Part shown: positions 1 through 8,561 of the stretch, piece after piece
Layout of the letters: the number at the start of each line of letters is the position of its first letter
Numbering within the stretch: position 1 is the stretch's first letter
NCBI RefSeq assembly: GCF_029868625.1
Contig: NZ_JARWOJ010000178.1
Coordinates: 1-52,889 of the forward strand
Direction of reading: 5' to 3'
Length of the DNA stretch: 52,889 nucleotides
DNA from: Nocardia neocaledoniensis
GTDB lineage: Bacteria > Actinomycetota > Actinomycetes > Mycobacteriales > Mycobacteriaceae
The notes under the pieces: model-generated
What the model saw: only the letters and a program-made list of their open reading frames with translations
Database searches by the model: none
Told to the model about the DNA's origin: nothing
Translations under genes and position numbers: made by a program

Positions 1-71
1 AAACCCCAAAAACACCCCCCGGGCCGGGCCCCCCAACCCCCCCCCCGGCCCCGAATGGTGCAAAGGTTTCG
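1..71. other. Low-complexity contig end
   Basis: The first ~55 bases are runs of A, C and CCGG-type blocks unlike any coding or regulatory sequence in the rest of the window. The mirror situation occurs at the right end. I read this as degraded assembly at a contig end; the purM stop codon follows at position 72, so no gene is visibly cut. Confidence 0.7.
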
Positions 72-1151
72 TCAGAACCTTGGATGATCCCCCAACAGCA
101 CGGCGCGCGGCGCGTCGGCGTCGGCGGCCTTCTTCACCTGACCCAGGGTCCAGCAGTCGATGTGGCGGGCGGTGAGCACCGCCAGCGCGCGGTCGGCGTC
201 CTCGGGCGCGACGATCGCGACCATGCCGACGCCCATGTTGAAGGTCTTCTCCATCTCGACCCGCTCCACGCGGCCCCGCTGAGCGATCATCTTGAACACC
301 GGGGCCGGGTTCCAGGTGCCGCGGTCCAGCTCGGCCACCAGGCCGGCGGGCAGCACGCGCGCCAGGTTGGCGGCCAGACCGCCGCCGGTGACGTGCGAGA
401 AGGTGCGCACGTCGGTCTCGGCGATCAGCGCGAGGCAGTCCTTGGCGTAGATGCGGGTCGGCTCGAGCAGTTCCTCACCGAGGGTGCGGCCGAACTCCTC
501 GACGTGACCGGTCAGCGACATGCGGTCGATGTCGAGCAGAACCTTGCGGGCCAGGCTGTAGCCGTTCGAGTGCAGGCCCGAGGACCCCATCGCGATGACG
601 ACATCGCCGGGGCGCACCCGGTCGGGGCCGAGCACCGAATCGGCCTCGACCACGCCGACGCCGGTGGCCGACAGGTCGTAGTCGTCCGGGTCCATCAGGC
701 CGGGATGCTCGGCCGTCTCGCCGCCCAGCAGCGCGCAGCCGGCCTTGATGCAGCCCTCGGCGATGCCGGAGACCAGCTCGGCGACCTTCTCCGGGACGAC
801 CTTGCCGATGGCGATGTAGTCCTGCAGGAACAGCGGCTCGGCGCCACAGACGACCAGATCGTCGACGACCATGGCGACCAGGTCGAGGCCGACGGTGTCG
901 TGCTTGTCCAGCGCCTGCGCGACGGCGATCTTGGTGCCGACGCCGTCGGTCGAGGCCGCGAGCAGGGGCTCACGGTATCCGCCCTTGAGCGCGAAGAGGC
1001 CGGCGAAGCCGCCGAGCCCACCCTGCACCTCGGGTCGGCTGGCCTTCTTCGCCAATGGTCCGAACAATTCGACGGCGCGGTCACCGGCTTCGATGTCCAC
1101 GCCGGCGGCGGCGTAGGAGGCGCCGGCGCCGCTGGGGGTCTGTTCAGTCAT
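72..1151 (-). CDS. purM: Phosphoribosylformylglycinamidine cyclo-ligase (AIR synthetase)
   Basis: Fifth step of de novo purine synthesis: ATP-dependent closure of FGAM to AIR in the cytosol. The protein starts MTEQTPSGAGASYAAAGVD and carries the family DGVGTKI motif, the VDDLVVCGAEPLF segment, GSSGLHSNGYSLAR and the THVTGG-like SHVTGGGLAANLARVLP stretch, covering the full usual length (359 aa). I prefer the ATG at 1151 because the six residues encoded further upstream (from 1169) are not family-like. Its usual partner purF lies 5.7 kb away, separated by an oligopeptide ABC operon on the same strand, whereas in mycobacteria the two are adjacent. Identification is secure; the exact start is less so. 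Confidence 0.96.
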   Translation of the reverse strand: MTEQTPSGAGASYAAAGVDIEAGDRAVELFGPLAKKASRPEVQGGLGGFAGLFALKGGYREPLLAASTDGVGTKIAVAQALDKHDTVGLDLVAMVVDDLVVCGAEPLFLQDYIAIGKVVPEKVAELVSGIAEGCIKAGCALLGGETAEHPGLMDPDDYDLSATGVGVVEADSVLGPDRVRPGDVVIAMGSSGLHSNGYSLARKVLLDIDRMSLTGHVEEFGRTLGEELLEPTRIYAKDCLALIAETDVRTFSHVTGGGLAANLARVLPAGLVAELDRGTWNPAPVFKMIAQRGRVERVEMEKTFNMGVGMVAIVAPEDADRALAVLTARHIDCWTLGQVKKAADADAPRAVLLGDHPRF

Positions 1152-1176
1152 TGTGGGGGAAAGCTCCAAACCGAAT

Positions 1177-1214
1177 CGGCGGATAGATGCCTAGTAACTC
1201 TAAGTGATCCGCCG
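1177..1214 (-). promoter_or_regulatory. Possible hairpin between dpp operon and purM
   Basis: Inverted arms CGGCGGAT (1177-1184) and ATCCGCCG (1207-1214) enclose a 22-nt loop in the only gap between the ABC ATPase gene and purM. It could be a weak terminator for the dpp transcript or part of the purM leader. There is no T-tract, so the role is a guess. Confidence 0.3.
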
Positions 1215-1239
1215 GTTCAGCTGGCCTCCGGCTCCTACA

Positions 1240-2913
1240 TCATTGTTCCAGCTCCGTGGCGAATGTGGCCGCGATCTCGGCCCGCCGCGCTCGCTGACGC
1301 ACCGGGTCGGGGACGGGGACCGCGGCGACCAGCCGACGTGTGTACTCGTGCCGAGGGGCGCGCAGGATCTGTTCGTTGTCGCCTTCCTCGACGCAGGCAC
1401 CGTCGCGCAGCACCATGATCCGGTCGGCCAGCTGGTCGACGACGGCCAGATCGTGGCTGATGAACAGGCACGCCCAGCCGCACTCGCGCTGCAGCTGCGC
1501 GAACAGCTCCAGCACGGCCGCCTGCACCGAGACGTCGAGGGCGCTGGTCGGTTCGTCGGCCACCAGCAGGTCGGGGTCGAGCACCAGCGCCCTGGCCAGG
1601 CTGGCCCGTTGGCGCTGCCCGCCGGAGAGCTCATGCGGATAGCGATTCTCGGCGCCCGCGGGCAACTGCACGTCGTCGAGCAGCTTGCGCACCCTGGCGC
1701 GAATGGCCGCACGGTCGCCGGTGCGGTGCACGACCATCGGTTCGGCCACGCACTCGCCGACGGTCAGGCGCGGATTGAGCGAGCCGGCCGGATCCTGGAA
1801 GACGAACCCGAACCGGCGCCGGATCGGCCGCAGTTTGCGCTGGGACAGCGTGGCGATGTCCTGCCCGCGGATGCGCACGTGCCCGGCCGTCGGCCGCTGC
1901 AGCGCCGCGACGCAGCGTCCGATGGTGGACTTGCCCGACCCCGACTCGCCGACCAGTCCGAGGGTCTCTCCCGGCCTGATCGTCAGGCTCACCTCGTCGA
2001 CGGCCCGGAAGGCCGGGCGCCCGAACGGCCCGGGAAACTGCACCACCAGATCGCTGACCTCGAGCACGGGTTCCGCGTCGGCGTCGATCGCGGGCCGCGC
2101 GGTGGTGGCCGCGCCCAGGTGCGGGACGGCGTCGAGCAGCGCCCTGGTGTAGGCGGCCTGCGGGCTGGCGAACAGCTCGTCCACCGGCGCCTGCTCGACC
2201 ACCACGCCCTCGCGCATCACCACGACGCGGTCGGCGAGGTCGGCGACGACGCCCATGTTGTGGGTGATCAGCACGATCGCGCTGCCGAGCCGGTCACGCA
2301 GATCGCGCAGCAGTTCCAGGATCTCGGCCTGCACGGTGACGTCGAGCGCGGTGGTCGGCTCGTCGGCGATGATGACCTTCGGTTCGCAGGCGATCGCGAT
2401 CGCGATCATCACGCGCTGCTTCTGCCCGCCGGAGAGCTGGTGCGGGTAGTAGTCCACCCGGTGCTCCGGATCGGGCAGGCCCACCGAGCGCAGCAGCTCG
2501 ATCGCCTTGACCCTGGCGTCCTTCTTGCTCATCTCGCTGTGCGCGCGCAGCGCTTCGGCGATCTGGAAGCCGACGGTGAACAGCGGGTCCAGCGCGCGGG
2601 CCGGTTCCTGGAACACCATCGACACCGCCCCGCCACGCAACGCGGTGAGCTGCTTCTCGCTCATCTGCGTGACGGCCCGGTCCCCGACCGTCACCAGCCC
2701 GCTCACCTGCGCGGACTGCGGCAGCAGCCCGATCGCGGTGCGCGAACTCACCGACTTGCCCGACCCGGACTCGCCGACGATGGCGAGCACCTCGCCGGGG
2801 AACACCTCATACGACACCCCGCGCACGGCATGCACCGGACCCGCGTCGGTCGCGAAGGTGACCGACAGACCCGAGACCGACAGCGCGGCCGCCGCTTCGA
2901 CAGTTGTAGTCAT
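1240..2913 (-). CDS. Dipeptide/oligopeptide ABC transporter, fused double ATPase
   Basis: Energises import of peptides (or another SBP_bac_5 ligand such as nickel chelates) at the inner face of the membrane. The 557-aa protein contains two complete nucleotide-binding domains of the DppD and DppF types: Walker A GESGSGKS at residues 47-54 and again in the second half, signature motifs LSGGQKQR and LSGGQRQR, and Walker B stretches ending ADEPT in both. Each half ends with the C-terminal extension common to oligopeptide/dipeptide ATPases. The start ATG at 2913 overlaps the permease stop in an ATGA, implying translational coupling. It is the last gene of a four-gene operon read toward purM. The substrate cannot be decided from sequence. 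Confidence 0.93.
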   Translation of the reverse strand: MTTTVEAAAALSVSGLSVTFATDAGPVHAVRGVSYEVFPGEVLAIVGESGSGKSVSSRTAIGLLPQSAQVSGLVTVGDRAVTQMSEKQLTALRGGAVSMVFQEPARALDPLFTVGFQIAEALRAHSEMSKKDARVKAIELLRSVGLPDPEHRVDYYPHQLSGGQKQRVMIAIAIACEPKVIIADEPTTALDVTVQAEILELLRDLRDRLGSAIVLITHNMGVVADLADRVVVMREGVVVEQAPVDELFASPQAAYTRALLDAVPHLGAATTARPAIDADAEPVLEVSDLVVQFPGPFGRPAFRAVDEVSLTIRPGETLGLVGESGSGKSTIGRCVAALQRPTAGHVRIRGQDIATLSQRKLRPIRRRFGFVFQDPAGSLNPRLTVGECVAEPMVVHRTGDRAAIRARVRKLLDDVQLPAGAENRYPHELSGGQRQRASLARALVLDPDLLVADEPTSALDVSVQAAVLELFAQLQRECGWACLFISHDLAVVDQLADRIMVLRDGACVEEGDNEQILRAPRHEYTRRLVAAVPVPDPVRQRARRAEIAATFATELEQ

Positions 2914-3890
2914 TCGGTCAGTTCCTTGTCGTCGACGGCGGCGGCCGGGTTCTCGGTGGCCGTGGTCACCGAGCGCCGGGTGCGCAGCATCGGATTCAGC
3001 GTCTCGTCCAGGCTCTCGCCGACCAGCGTCATCCCGAGCACGACCAGCACGATCGCGGTGCCGGGGAAGATCGAGGTCCACCAGATGCCGTTGGAGACAT
3101 CGTTGAGCGCCTTGTTGAGGTCGTAGCCCCACTCGGCGGCCTGGGTCGGTTCGATGCCGAAGCCGAGGAATCCGAGCGCGGCCAGGGTGAGGATGGCCTC
3201 GGCGGCGTTGATGGTGAGGATCACCGGCAGCGAGCTGGTGACGTTGGACAGGATGTGGCGGAACATGATTCGCGTGGTCGACGCACCCGTCACCCGCGCC
3301 GCGTCGACATACGGCTCGTTCTTCACCGCGACCGTGGCGTTGCGCACCACCCGGAAGTACTGCGGCACATACACCGCCGTGATCGCGATCGCGGCCGAGA
3401 GCACTCCGCCCAGACTGCTGGACGTGCCACCGGCCACCACGATCGAGACGACGATCGCCAGCAGCAGCGTCGGGAACGCGTAGATCGCGTCCATCACCAG
3501 GGTCAGTACCCGGTCGACCCAGCGCCCGATGTAGCCGGATACCAGGCCGAGCGGCACGCCGATCAGCAGCGAGAGCGACACCGCGATCACGATGACGCTC
3601 AACGCCGTTCGCGCGCCGTAGAGCACGCGCGAGAACACGTCCTCCGCGCGGACCGAGGTGCCGAACCAGTGCTCGGCCGACGGCCCCTGCTGCGGCACGA
3701 AGGCCACCCCGTCGGCGGAGTTCTGCGCCAGGTCGTAGGGCGCGAGCAACGGCGCGAACAACGCCACCAGGACGAACACCGCCACCAGGACCAGGCCGGT
3801 GATCAGTGTGACCCGTTGCAGCCCCGCCGTTCTCGCCATCAGCTCCGCGCCGGGAATGCGCCACTTGCTGGTGGCCACCGGTGCGCTCAT
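2910..3890 (-). CDS. Dipeptide/oligopeptide ABC transporter permease, DppC type
   Basis: 326-aa inner-membrane permease forming half of the translocation channel. A hydrophobic segment near residues 28-50 ending LFAPLLAPYDLAQ is the typical N-terminal OppC/DppC helix; later come several more membrane segments and the EAA loop region around VTGASTTRIMFRHILSN, which contacts the ATPase. The start overlaps the DppB-type stop by one base (TGATG) and its stop overlaps the ATPase start by four, so the genes are tightly coupled. Length and motif order are normal for the family. Confidence 0.93.
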   Translation of the reverse strand: MSAPVATSKWRIPGAELMARTAGLQRVTLITGLVLVAVFVLVALFAPLLAPYDLAQNSADGVAFVPQQGPSAEHWFGTSVRAEDVFSRVLYGARTALSVIVIAVSLSLLIGVPLGLVSGYIGRWVDRVLTLVMDAIYAFPTLLLAIVVSIVVAGGTSSSLGGVLSAAIAITAVYVPQYFRVVRNATVAVKNEPYVDAARVTGASTTRIMFRHILSNVTSSLPVILTINAAEAILTLAALGFLGFGIEPTQAAEWGYDLNKALNDVSNGIWWTSIFPGTAIVLVVLGMTLVGESLDETLNPMLRTRRSVTTATENPAAAVDDKELTE

Positions 3891-5002
3891 CAGAACCTCA
3901 CCCTCGGGTCGATCATCGCGACGATGGCGTCGACGACGAAACTCATCAGCGCGACGACCAGCGCGATACAGGCCACGATGCCCTGCACCGCGACGAAGTC
4001 ACGCGCCTTGAGGTACTCGGCGAGCTGATAGCCCAGGCCCTTCCACTCGAAAGTGGTCTCGGTGAGCACCGCGCCGCCGAGCATCATCGCGATGCACATG
4101 CCCATCACCGTGATGATCGGGATCAGCGCGTTGCGCACCGCGTGCCTGCCGACCACCACGCGCGGCGTGAGGCCGCGCGCCTTGGCCGCCTCGACGAAAT
4201 CGCTGCGCATGGTCTGGATCAGGTTCACCCGCACCAACCGCAGGAACACACCGGCCGTGAGCAGGCCGAGCGCCACCGCGGGCAGCACCGCGTGTTTCAG
4301 CACGTCCAGCAGGTAGGACGGGTCGCCGTAGAGGATGGCGTCGATGACCAGGATGTTGGTCTTCGGCGACACATGCTGCAGGGCGAGTTCGACATTCGTG
4401 CTCGCCCTGCCGCCGACCGGGAACCAGCCGAGGCCCACCGAGAACACGAGCTTGAGCAGCATGCCGACGAAGAACACCGGCGCCGCGTAGGCCACGATGG
4501 CGCCGAGGCGCAAGGCCGCGTCGGCGGGGGTGTCGCGATGGGTCGCGGCGTAGCGACCCAGCGGCACACCCACCGCGAAGGCGACGATCAGCGCCCAGAA
4601 CACCAGTTCCACCGTCGCCGCGCCGTAGGTGACCACGACGTCGCTGATGGCTCGGTTGTCTTGCGAGCGCCCGAAATCCAGTCGCGCCAGGCCCGAGATG
4701 TACTCCCAGTACTGGGTCAGGATCGGCCGGTTGAAGCCGGCCGCTTCCTTGCGTTCCTCGATCTGGTCCTGGGTGAGCCGACCACCCAGGGCCGCACTGA
4801 TCGGGTCACCGATCACGCGCATGAGGAAGAACACCACCGTCACCAGCAGCCAGGCGGTCGGCACGATCAGCGCCAGCCGGACCGCCAGATACTTCAGCAA
4901 CGCCACCTGGCGGGACTGCCCGCCGCCCTTGCTCTTTCCCGTCCCCGTCCCCGTGCGCCGCGCCCGGACCGGCGATCCGGGCGCGGCGGTGTCCTGACTC
5001 AC
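3890..5002 (-). CDS. Dipeptide/oligopeptide ABC transporter permease, DppB type
   Basis: 370-aa inner-membrane permease, the DppC partner. After a basic, Gly/Lys-rich cytoplasmic N-terminus of about 35 residues comes the first helix (LIVPTAWLLVTVVFFLMRVI) with the family motif GDPISAALGGRLTQDQIEE. The EAA-type loop is EAAKARGLTPRVVVGRHAVRN. The N-terminal tail is longer than in E. coli DppB. The ATG at 5002 overlaps the binding-protein stop by four bases. Confidence 0.93.
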   Translation of the reverse strand: MSQDTAAPGSPVRARRTGTGTGKSKGGGQSRQVALLKYLAVRLALIVPTAWLLVTVVFFLMRVIGDPISAALGGRLTQDQIEERKEAAGFNRPILTQYWEYISGLARLDFGRSQDNRAISDVVVTYGAATVELVFWALIVAFAVGVPLGRYAATHRDTPADAALRLGAIVAYAAPVFFVGMLLKLVFSVGLGWFPVGGRASTNVELALQHVSPKTNILVIDAILYGDPSYLLDVLKHAVLPAVALGLLTAGVFLRLVRVNLIQTMRSDFVEAAKARGLTPRVVVGRHAVRNALIPIITVMGMCIAMMLGGAVLTETTFEWKGLGYQLAEYLKARDFVAVQGIVACIALVVALMSFVVDAIVAMIDPRVRF

Positions 5003-6615
5003 TTGCCCAGCACCGTGAACCGGAACTTGAAGGAGCCGTCGAGGGTCTGGTCGAGCCCGGTGATGCCAGGCTTGGCGACCGCGACCTGCTTACCCGAGAG
5101 CAGCGGCAGGGTCGGCAGATGGTTCTGCGCCAGATCGGTCTGCAGCCGCTTGATCAGTTCGAGCCGCTTGGTCTTGTCCGGCTCGGTGGCCTCGGCGGTC
5201 AGCTGCGCGTTGATGCCGGGGTTCTCGAAGTGCGACTGCAGGAAGTTGTTCGGGCCGAAGAACGGCGAGAGGTAGTTGTCGGCGTCCGGGAAATCCGGGA
5301 ACCAGCCGAACTGGTACAGCGGGTAGGTGTCGGAGGCACGCTCGCGCTGGTAGGTCACCCACTCGGTGGACTGCAGGTTCACCTTGAACAGGCCGGAGGC
5401 CTCGAGCTGCGACTTGATCGCGGCGTACTCCTCCGACGAACTCGGGCCGTAGTGGTCCGGGTTGTACTGCAGGTTCAGCGTGACCGGCGCGGCGACGCCG
5501 GCGTCGGCGAGGAACTTGGCGGCCTTGTCCTTGTCGGGCTTGGCGCCGTAGATGTCCTGCAGCGGGGTCGCGGCGCCCGGCATGCCCTGCGGCACATAGC
5601 CGAACGCGGGCTGGTAGGTGCCCTTGTACACGTTGGTGGCCAGCGCCTCACGGTCGATCGAGGACGCCATCGCCTTGCGCACGGCCAGCTTCTGCTCGGG
5701 GGTGTTGCCCGGCATGGTGTTCATGTTGAAGACCATGTAGCGCAGCTCGCCGCCGGGACCGTCGTGCACCTTGACGTTGCTGTCGTTGCGCAGCGCATCG
5801 ATATCGGTGGGCGTGAACGAGCGGTAGCCGACGTCGATGGCGCCGTTCTGCAGGTCCAGCTTGAGGTTGTCGGAGGTGGCGTAGTACTTGGTCGACACCG
5901 TCTCGGTCGCCGGCTTGCCGAGCAGACCCTGGTAGTCCGGGTTCGCCTTGTACTCGACCAGCTTGTTCTTGTCGTAGCTGGTGATCGTGTAGGGGCCGGA
6001 ATATCCCTTGCCCTGCAACACTTCCTCGTCGGTGGCGACCTTGTCGGCCGGGAACACTTTCTCGTCGACGATCGGGCCCGCCTGGGTCGGCAGGACCGTC
6101 GGGAAGGTCTGATCATTGGCGACCTTGAGGGTGAACGCGACGGTGAGATCGTCGACCACATCGGTCTTGTCGAGATTGCCCAGCAGCGAGGCGGGACCGT
6201 GCGGATCGTTGATCTTCACCATGCGGTCGAAGGAGAACTTCACGCTCTTGGCGGTGAGCGGATTGCCGCTGGCGAATTTCAGCCCGGATTTGATCTTGCA
6301 GGTGTAGACGGTCGGGCTGGTGAACTCACACTTCTCCGCCGCGTCGGGCTTCGGCGTGGTGTCACCGGGCGCGAAATTCAGCAGGTACGAATAGATCTGG
6401 GTCTCCACCAGCAGCGAGCCGTTGTCGTAGGCCGCGGCCGGGTCGAGCGCGAAGATCTTGTCGGTGGTGCCGACGACCAGGCCCGCTCCGGAGCCGGCCT
6501 GGTCGGTCCGGCCGGAGCCACACCCGGCCAGCGCGGCGGCGACCACGGCGGCGATTCCCACTGCGGCAACTTGTTTCGCGCGATTCTTGCGTCCGCCCAT
6601 TGCACTGTTCAACAT
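4999..6615 (-). CDS. Peptide ABC transporter substrate-binding lipoprotein (SBP family 5)
   Basis: Captures the transported ligand on the outer face of the membrane. The N-terminus has positive residues, a hydrophobic stretch and the lipobox LAGC (Cys32), so it is a lipidated protein. The rest matches the family-5 fold: ALDPAAAYDNGS, the FSFDRMVKINDP region and VRKAMASSIDREAL are characteristic. 538 aa is a normal length. The ATG at 6615 has a weak GGGA upstream; the alternative ATG at 6600 lacks any ribosome site and changes little. First gene of the operon; a terminator after purF separates it from the upstream gene, so it should have its own promoter in 6616-6819. Confidence 0.93.
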   Translation of the reverse strand: MLNSAMGGRKNRAKQVAAVGIAAVVAAALAGCGSGRTDQAGSGAGLVVGTTDKIFALDPAAAYDNGSLLVETQIYSYLLNFAPGDTTPKPDAAEKCEFTSPTVYTCKIKSGLKFASGNPLTAKSVKFSFDRMVKINDPHGPASLLGNLDKTDVVDDLTVAFTLKVANDQTFPTVLPTQAGPIVDEKVFPADKVATDEEVLQGKGYSGPYTITSYDKNKLVEYKANPDYQGLLGKPATETVSTKYYATSDNLKLDLQNGAIDVGYRSFTPTDIDALRNDSNVKVHDGPGGELRYMVFNMNTMPGNTPEQKLAVRKAMASSIDREALATNVYKGTYQPAFGYVPQGMPGAATPLQDIYGAKPDKDKAAKFLADAGVAAPVTLNLQYNPDHYGPSSSEEYAAIKSQLEASGLFKVNLQSTEWVTYQRERASDTYPLYQFGWFPDFPDADNYLSPFFGPNNFLQSHFENPGINAQLTAEATEPDKTKRLELIKRLQTDLAQNHLPTLPLLSGKQVAVAKPGITGLDQTLDGSFKFRFTVLGK

Positions 6616-6819
6616 CAGGTCCCATTCTCGAACGCCTGCGTCGCCGCCGCACCCGGATCTCAGGTGCGGTGACGACGCGGTGAGCTAGCGATATAACGGG
6701 GGACCGTACAGGCGAACCATTACCGCCCAGTTTCAAATCGAGCGAAAAATTGCCGTCATGTTATGAACTAATCTTACGAAATATTCGTGCACCGGAATTT
6801 CTTGCGTACACAACACGAA
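6616..6819 (-). promoter_or_regulatory. Leader/promoter region of the peptide ABC operon
   Basis: This roughly 200-base gap between the purF terminator and the binding-protein gene is the most AT-rich stretch of the left third (6735-6815). On the minus strand it includes TATATC near 6690, a plausible -10 hexamer. No clear operator was seen; assignment as the operon promoter is inferred from the terminator upstream. Confidence 0.4.
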
Positions 6820-6852
6820 AAGGGCCAGCCAGGCTTATCCTGACCGACCCTT
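6820..6852 (-). terminator. Rho-independent terminator after purF
   Basis: On the minus strand arms AAGGGTCGGTCAGG and CCTGGCTGGCCCTT pair over 14 positions (three G-T pairs) around the loop ATAAG and run into TTTTCG. It begins 17 bases after the purF stop. It should uncouple purF from the ABC operon downstream. Confidence 0.8.
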
Positions 6853-6869
6853 CCGGCGAACGAGTGACG

Positions 6870-8417
6870 CTACGGCCTGCTCAACGCGTCGGCGTTGACG
6901 TTCTCCGCCAGCAACCGCGACTCCGGCTTGCCCGACAGCATGCCCTCGAGCACGTTCTTGCCGATGGCGGCTTCCTCCGGCAGCGGGATCGGGTACTCAC
7001 CGGTGAAGCAGGCCGTGCACAGCCGCGAGGCGGGCTGCTCGGTGGCCGCGATCATGCCCTCGGTGGAGATGTAGCCGAGGCTGTCGGCGCCGATCGAGCG
7101 GCGGACGTTGTCGACCATGTCGGTGTAGCTGTCCTCGGAGCCGGTGCCGTTGGCGATCAGCTCCGCGCGCGAGGCGAAGTCGATGCCGTAGAAGCAGGGC
7201 CACTTCACCGGCGGCGAGGCGATCCGCACGTGGATCTCCAGCGCGCCCGCCTCCCGCAGCATGCGGATCAGCGCGCGCTGGGTGTTGCCGCGCACGATGG
7301 AGTCGTCGACGACGATGAGCCGCTTGCCGCGGATCACCTCGCGCAACGGGTTGAGCTTGAGCCGGATGCCGAGCTGGCGGATGGTCTGGCTCGGCTGGAT
7401 GAAGGTGCGGCCCACATAGGCGTTCTTCATCAGACCCTGGCCGTACGGGATGCCGGAGCCCTGCGCGTAACCGACCGCGGCGGGCGTGCCCGATTCCGGG
7501 ACCGGGATCACCAGGTCGGCGTCGACCGGGTTCTCCTTGGCCAGCTTGCGGCCGATCTCCACGCGGGTGGAATGCACCGAACGTCCGGCGATCGTGGTGT
7601 CGGGGCGGGCCAGGTACACGTACTCGAAGACGCAGCCCTTGGGCTCGGGGTTGGCGAAGCGCATCGAGCGCACGCCGTCGGAGTCGATCGCGAGCAGCTC
7701 GCCCGGCTCGATCTCGCGGACGAAGGCGGCGCCGACGATGTCGAGCGCGGCGGTCTCCGAGGCGACCACCCAGCCGCGCTCGAGCCGGCCGAGCACCAGC
7801 GGACGCACGCCGTGCGGGTCGCGCGCCGCGTACAGGGTGTGCTCGTCCATGAAGGTCAGGCAGAACGCGCCGCGCAGCTGCGGCAGCAGCTCCATCGCGG
7901 CCTGTTCGATGCTGGAGTCCGCGGCGGCGTGGGCCAGCAGCGCGGTGACGATGTCGGAATCGGAGGTGGCGCCGGTCATCTGCGGACGACCGTCGATCAC
8001 GCCTGCGCCGATGAGGCCGAGTTCGCGTGCGCGCCCGGCCAATTCGGCCGTGTTCACCAGGTTGCCGTTGTGACCGAGCGCCAGCCCGGAGCCGACGGCG
8101 GTGGTGCGGAAGATCGGCTGCGCGTTCTCCCAGGTGACACCACCGGTGGTGGAATAGCGACAGTGGCCGACGGCGATATGCCCGGGCATCGCGCCCAGGG
8201 TCTGCTCGTCGAAGACCTGGCTGACCAGACCGAGATCCTTGAACACGAGGATCTGTGAGCCGTCGGAGACGGCGATACCCGCCGCCTCCTGCCCGCGATG
8301 CTGCAGGGCGTACAGGCCGTAGTAGGTGAGCTTGGCGACGTCCTCGTCGGGAGCCCAGACGCCGAAGACGCCACACTCCTCGCGGGGCTCGTTCTCGGGC
8401 TCGTGAAGGTCGTTCAC
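6870..8417 (-). CDS. purF: Amidophosphoribosyltransferase
   Basis: Committed step of purine synthesis: PRPP plus glutamine gives phosphoribosylamine. I chose the GTG at 8417, which has AGGGAG six bases upstream; an in-frame GTG at 8450 would add eleven non-conserved residues. The protein then begins with a short propeptide ending EE before the catalytic Cys15 (CGVFGVW), as in Bacillus-type enzymes. The glutaminase domain is followed by the PRPP loop VVDDSIVRGNT. Four cysteines in KGC, PCFYG and CTAC match the positions of the 4Fe-4S ligands of the B. subtilis type. The sterol-carrier gene upstream mirrors the Rv0807-purF order recalled for M. tuberculosis. Confidence 0.96.
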   Translation of the reverse strand: MNDLHEPENEPREECGVFGVWAPDEDVAKLTYYGLYALQHRGQEAAGIAVSDGSQILVFKDLGLVSQVFDEQTLGAMPGHIAVGHCRYSTTGGVTWENAQPIFRTTAVGSGLALGHNGNLVNTAELAGRARELGLIGAGVIDGRPQMTGATSDSDIVTALLAHAAADSSIEQAAMELLPQLRGAFCLTFMDEHTLYAARDPHGVRPLVLGRLERGWVVASETAALDIVGAAFVREIEPGELLAIDSDGVRSMRFANPEPKGCVFEYVYLARPDTTIAGRSVHSTRVEIGRKLAKENPVDADLVIPVPESGTPAAVGYAQGSGIPYGQGLMKNAYVGRTFIQPSQTIRQLGIRLKLNPLREVIRGKRLIVVDDSIVRGNTQRALIRMLREAGALEIHVRIASPPVKWPCFYGIDFASRAELIANGTGSEDSYTDMVDNVRRSIGADSLGYISTEGMIAATEQPASRLCTACFTGEYPIPLPEEAAIGKNVLEGMLSGKPESRLLAENVNADALSRP

Positions 8418-8548
8418 CGTTTGCTCCCTGTTCGGGCGGGCTGGGGGCACTCGTCATTCTACGGGTGCGGGCGACCGCGTTGTACGCGCGCTCGCACACC
8501 GGCGGCAATCACCGGTCGCGAACCCACCGATCGGCCCCGGCGAGCTGT

Positions 8549-8554
8549 TACCGT
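8549..8554 (+). promoter_or_regulatory. -10 element TACCGT, leaderless start
   Basis: TACCGT lies seven bases before the GTG at 8562 and there is no Shine-Dalgarno. This spacing places the transcription start at the start codon, the leaderless arrangement common in actinobacteria. Confidence 0.45.
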
Positions 8555-8561
8555 GCGCAAG

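Noticed and set aside
1204..3126. 640-aa plus-strand open frame opposite the ABC ATPase
   Set aside because: Same antisense artefact; no recognisable domain, while the minus strand has two full ATPase domains.
2914..3864. N-terminal extension of the double ATPase to 3864
   Set aside because: The extension runs out of frame through the permease gene and is Arg/Gly-rich; the ATGA overlap at 2910-2913 marks the real start.
8418..8450. Longer purF start at 8450
   Set aside because: Also a GTG, but lacks a ribosome site; the start at 8417 has AGGGAG and gives a normal short propeptide before the catalytic cysteine.
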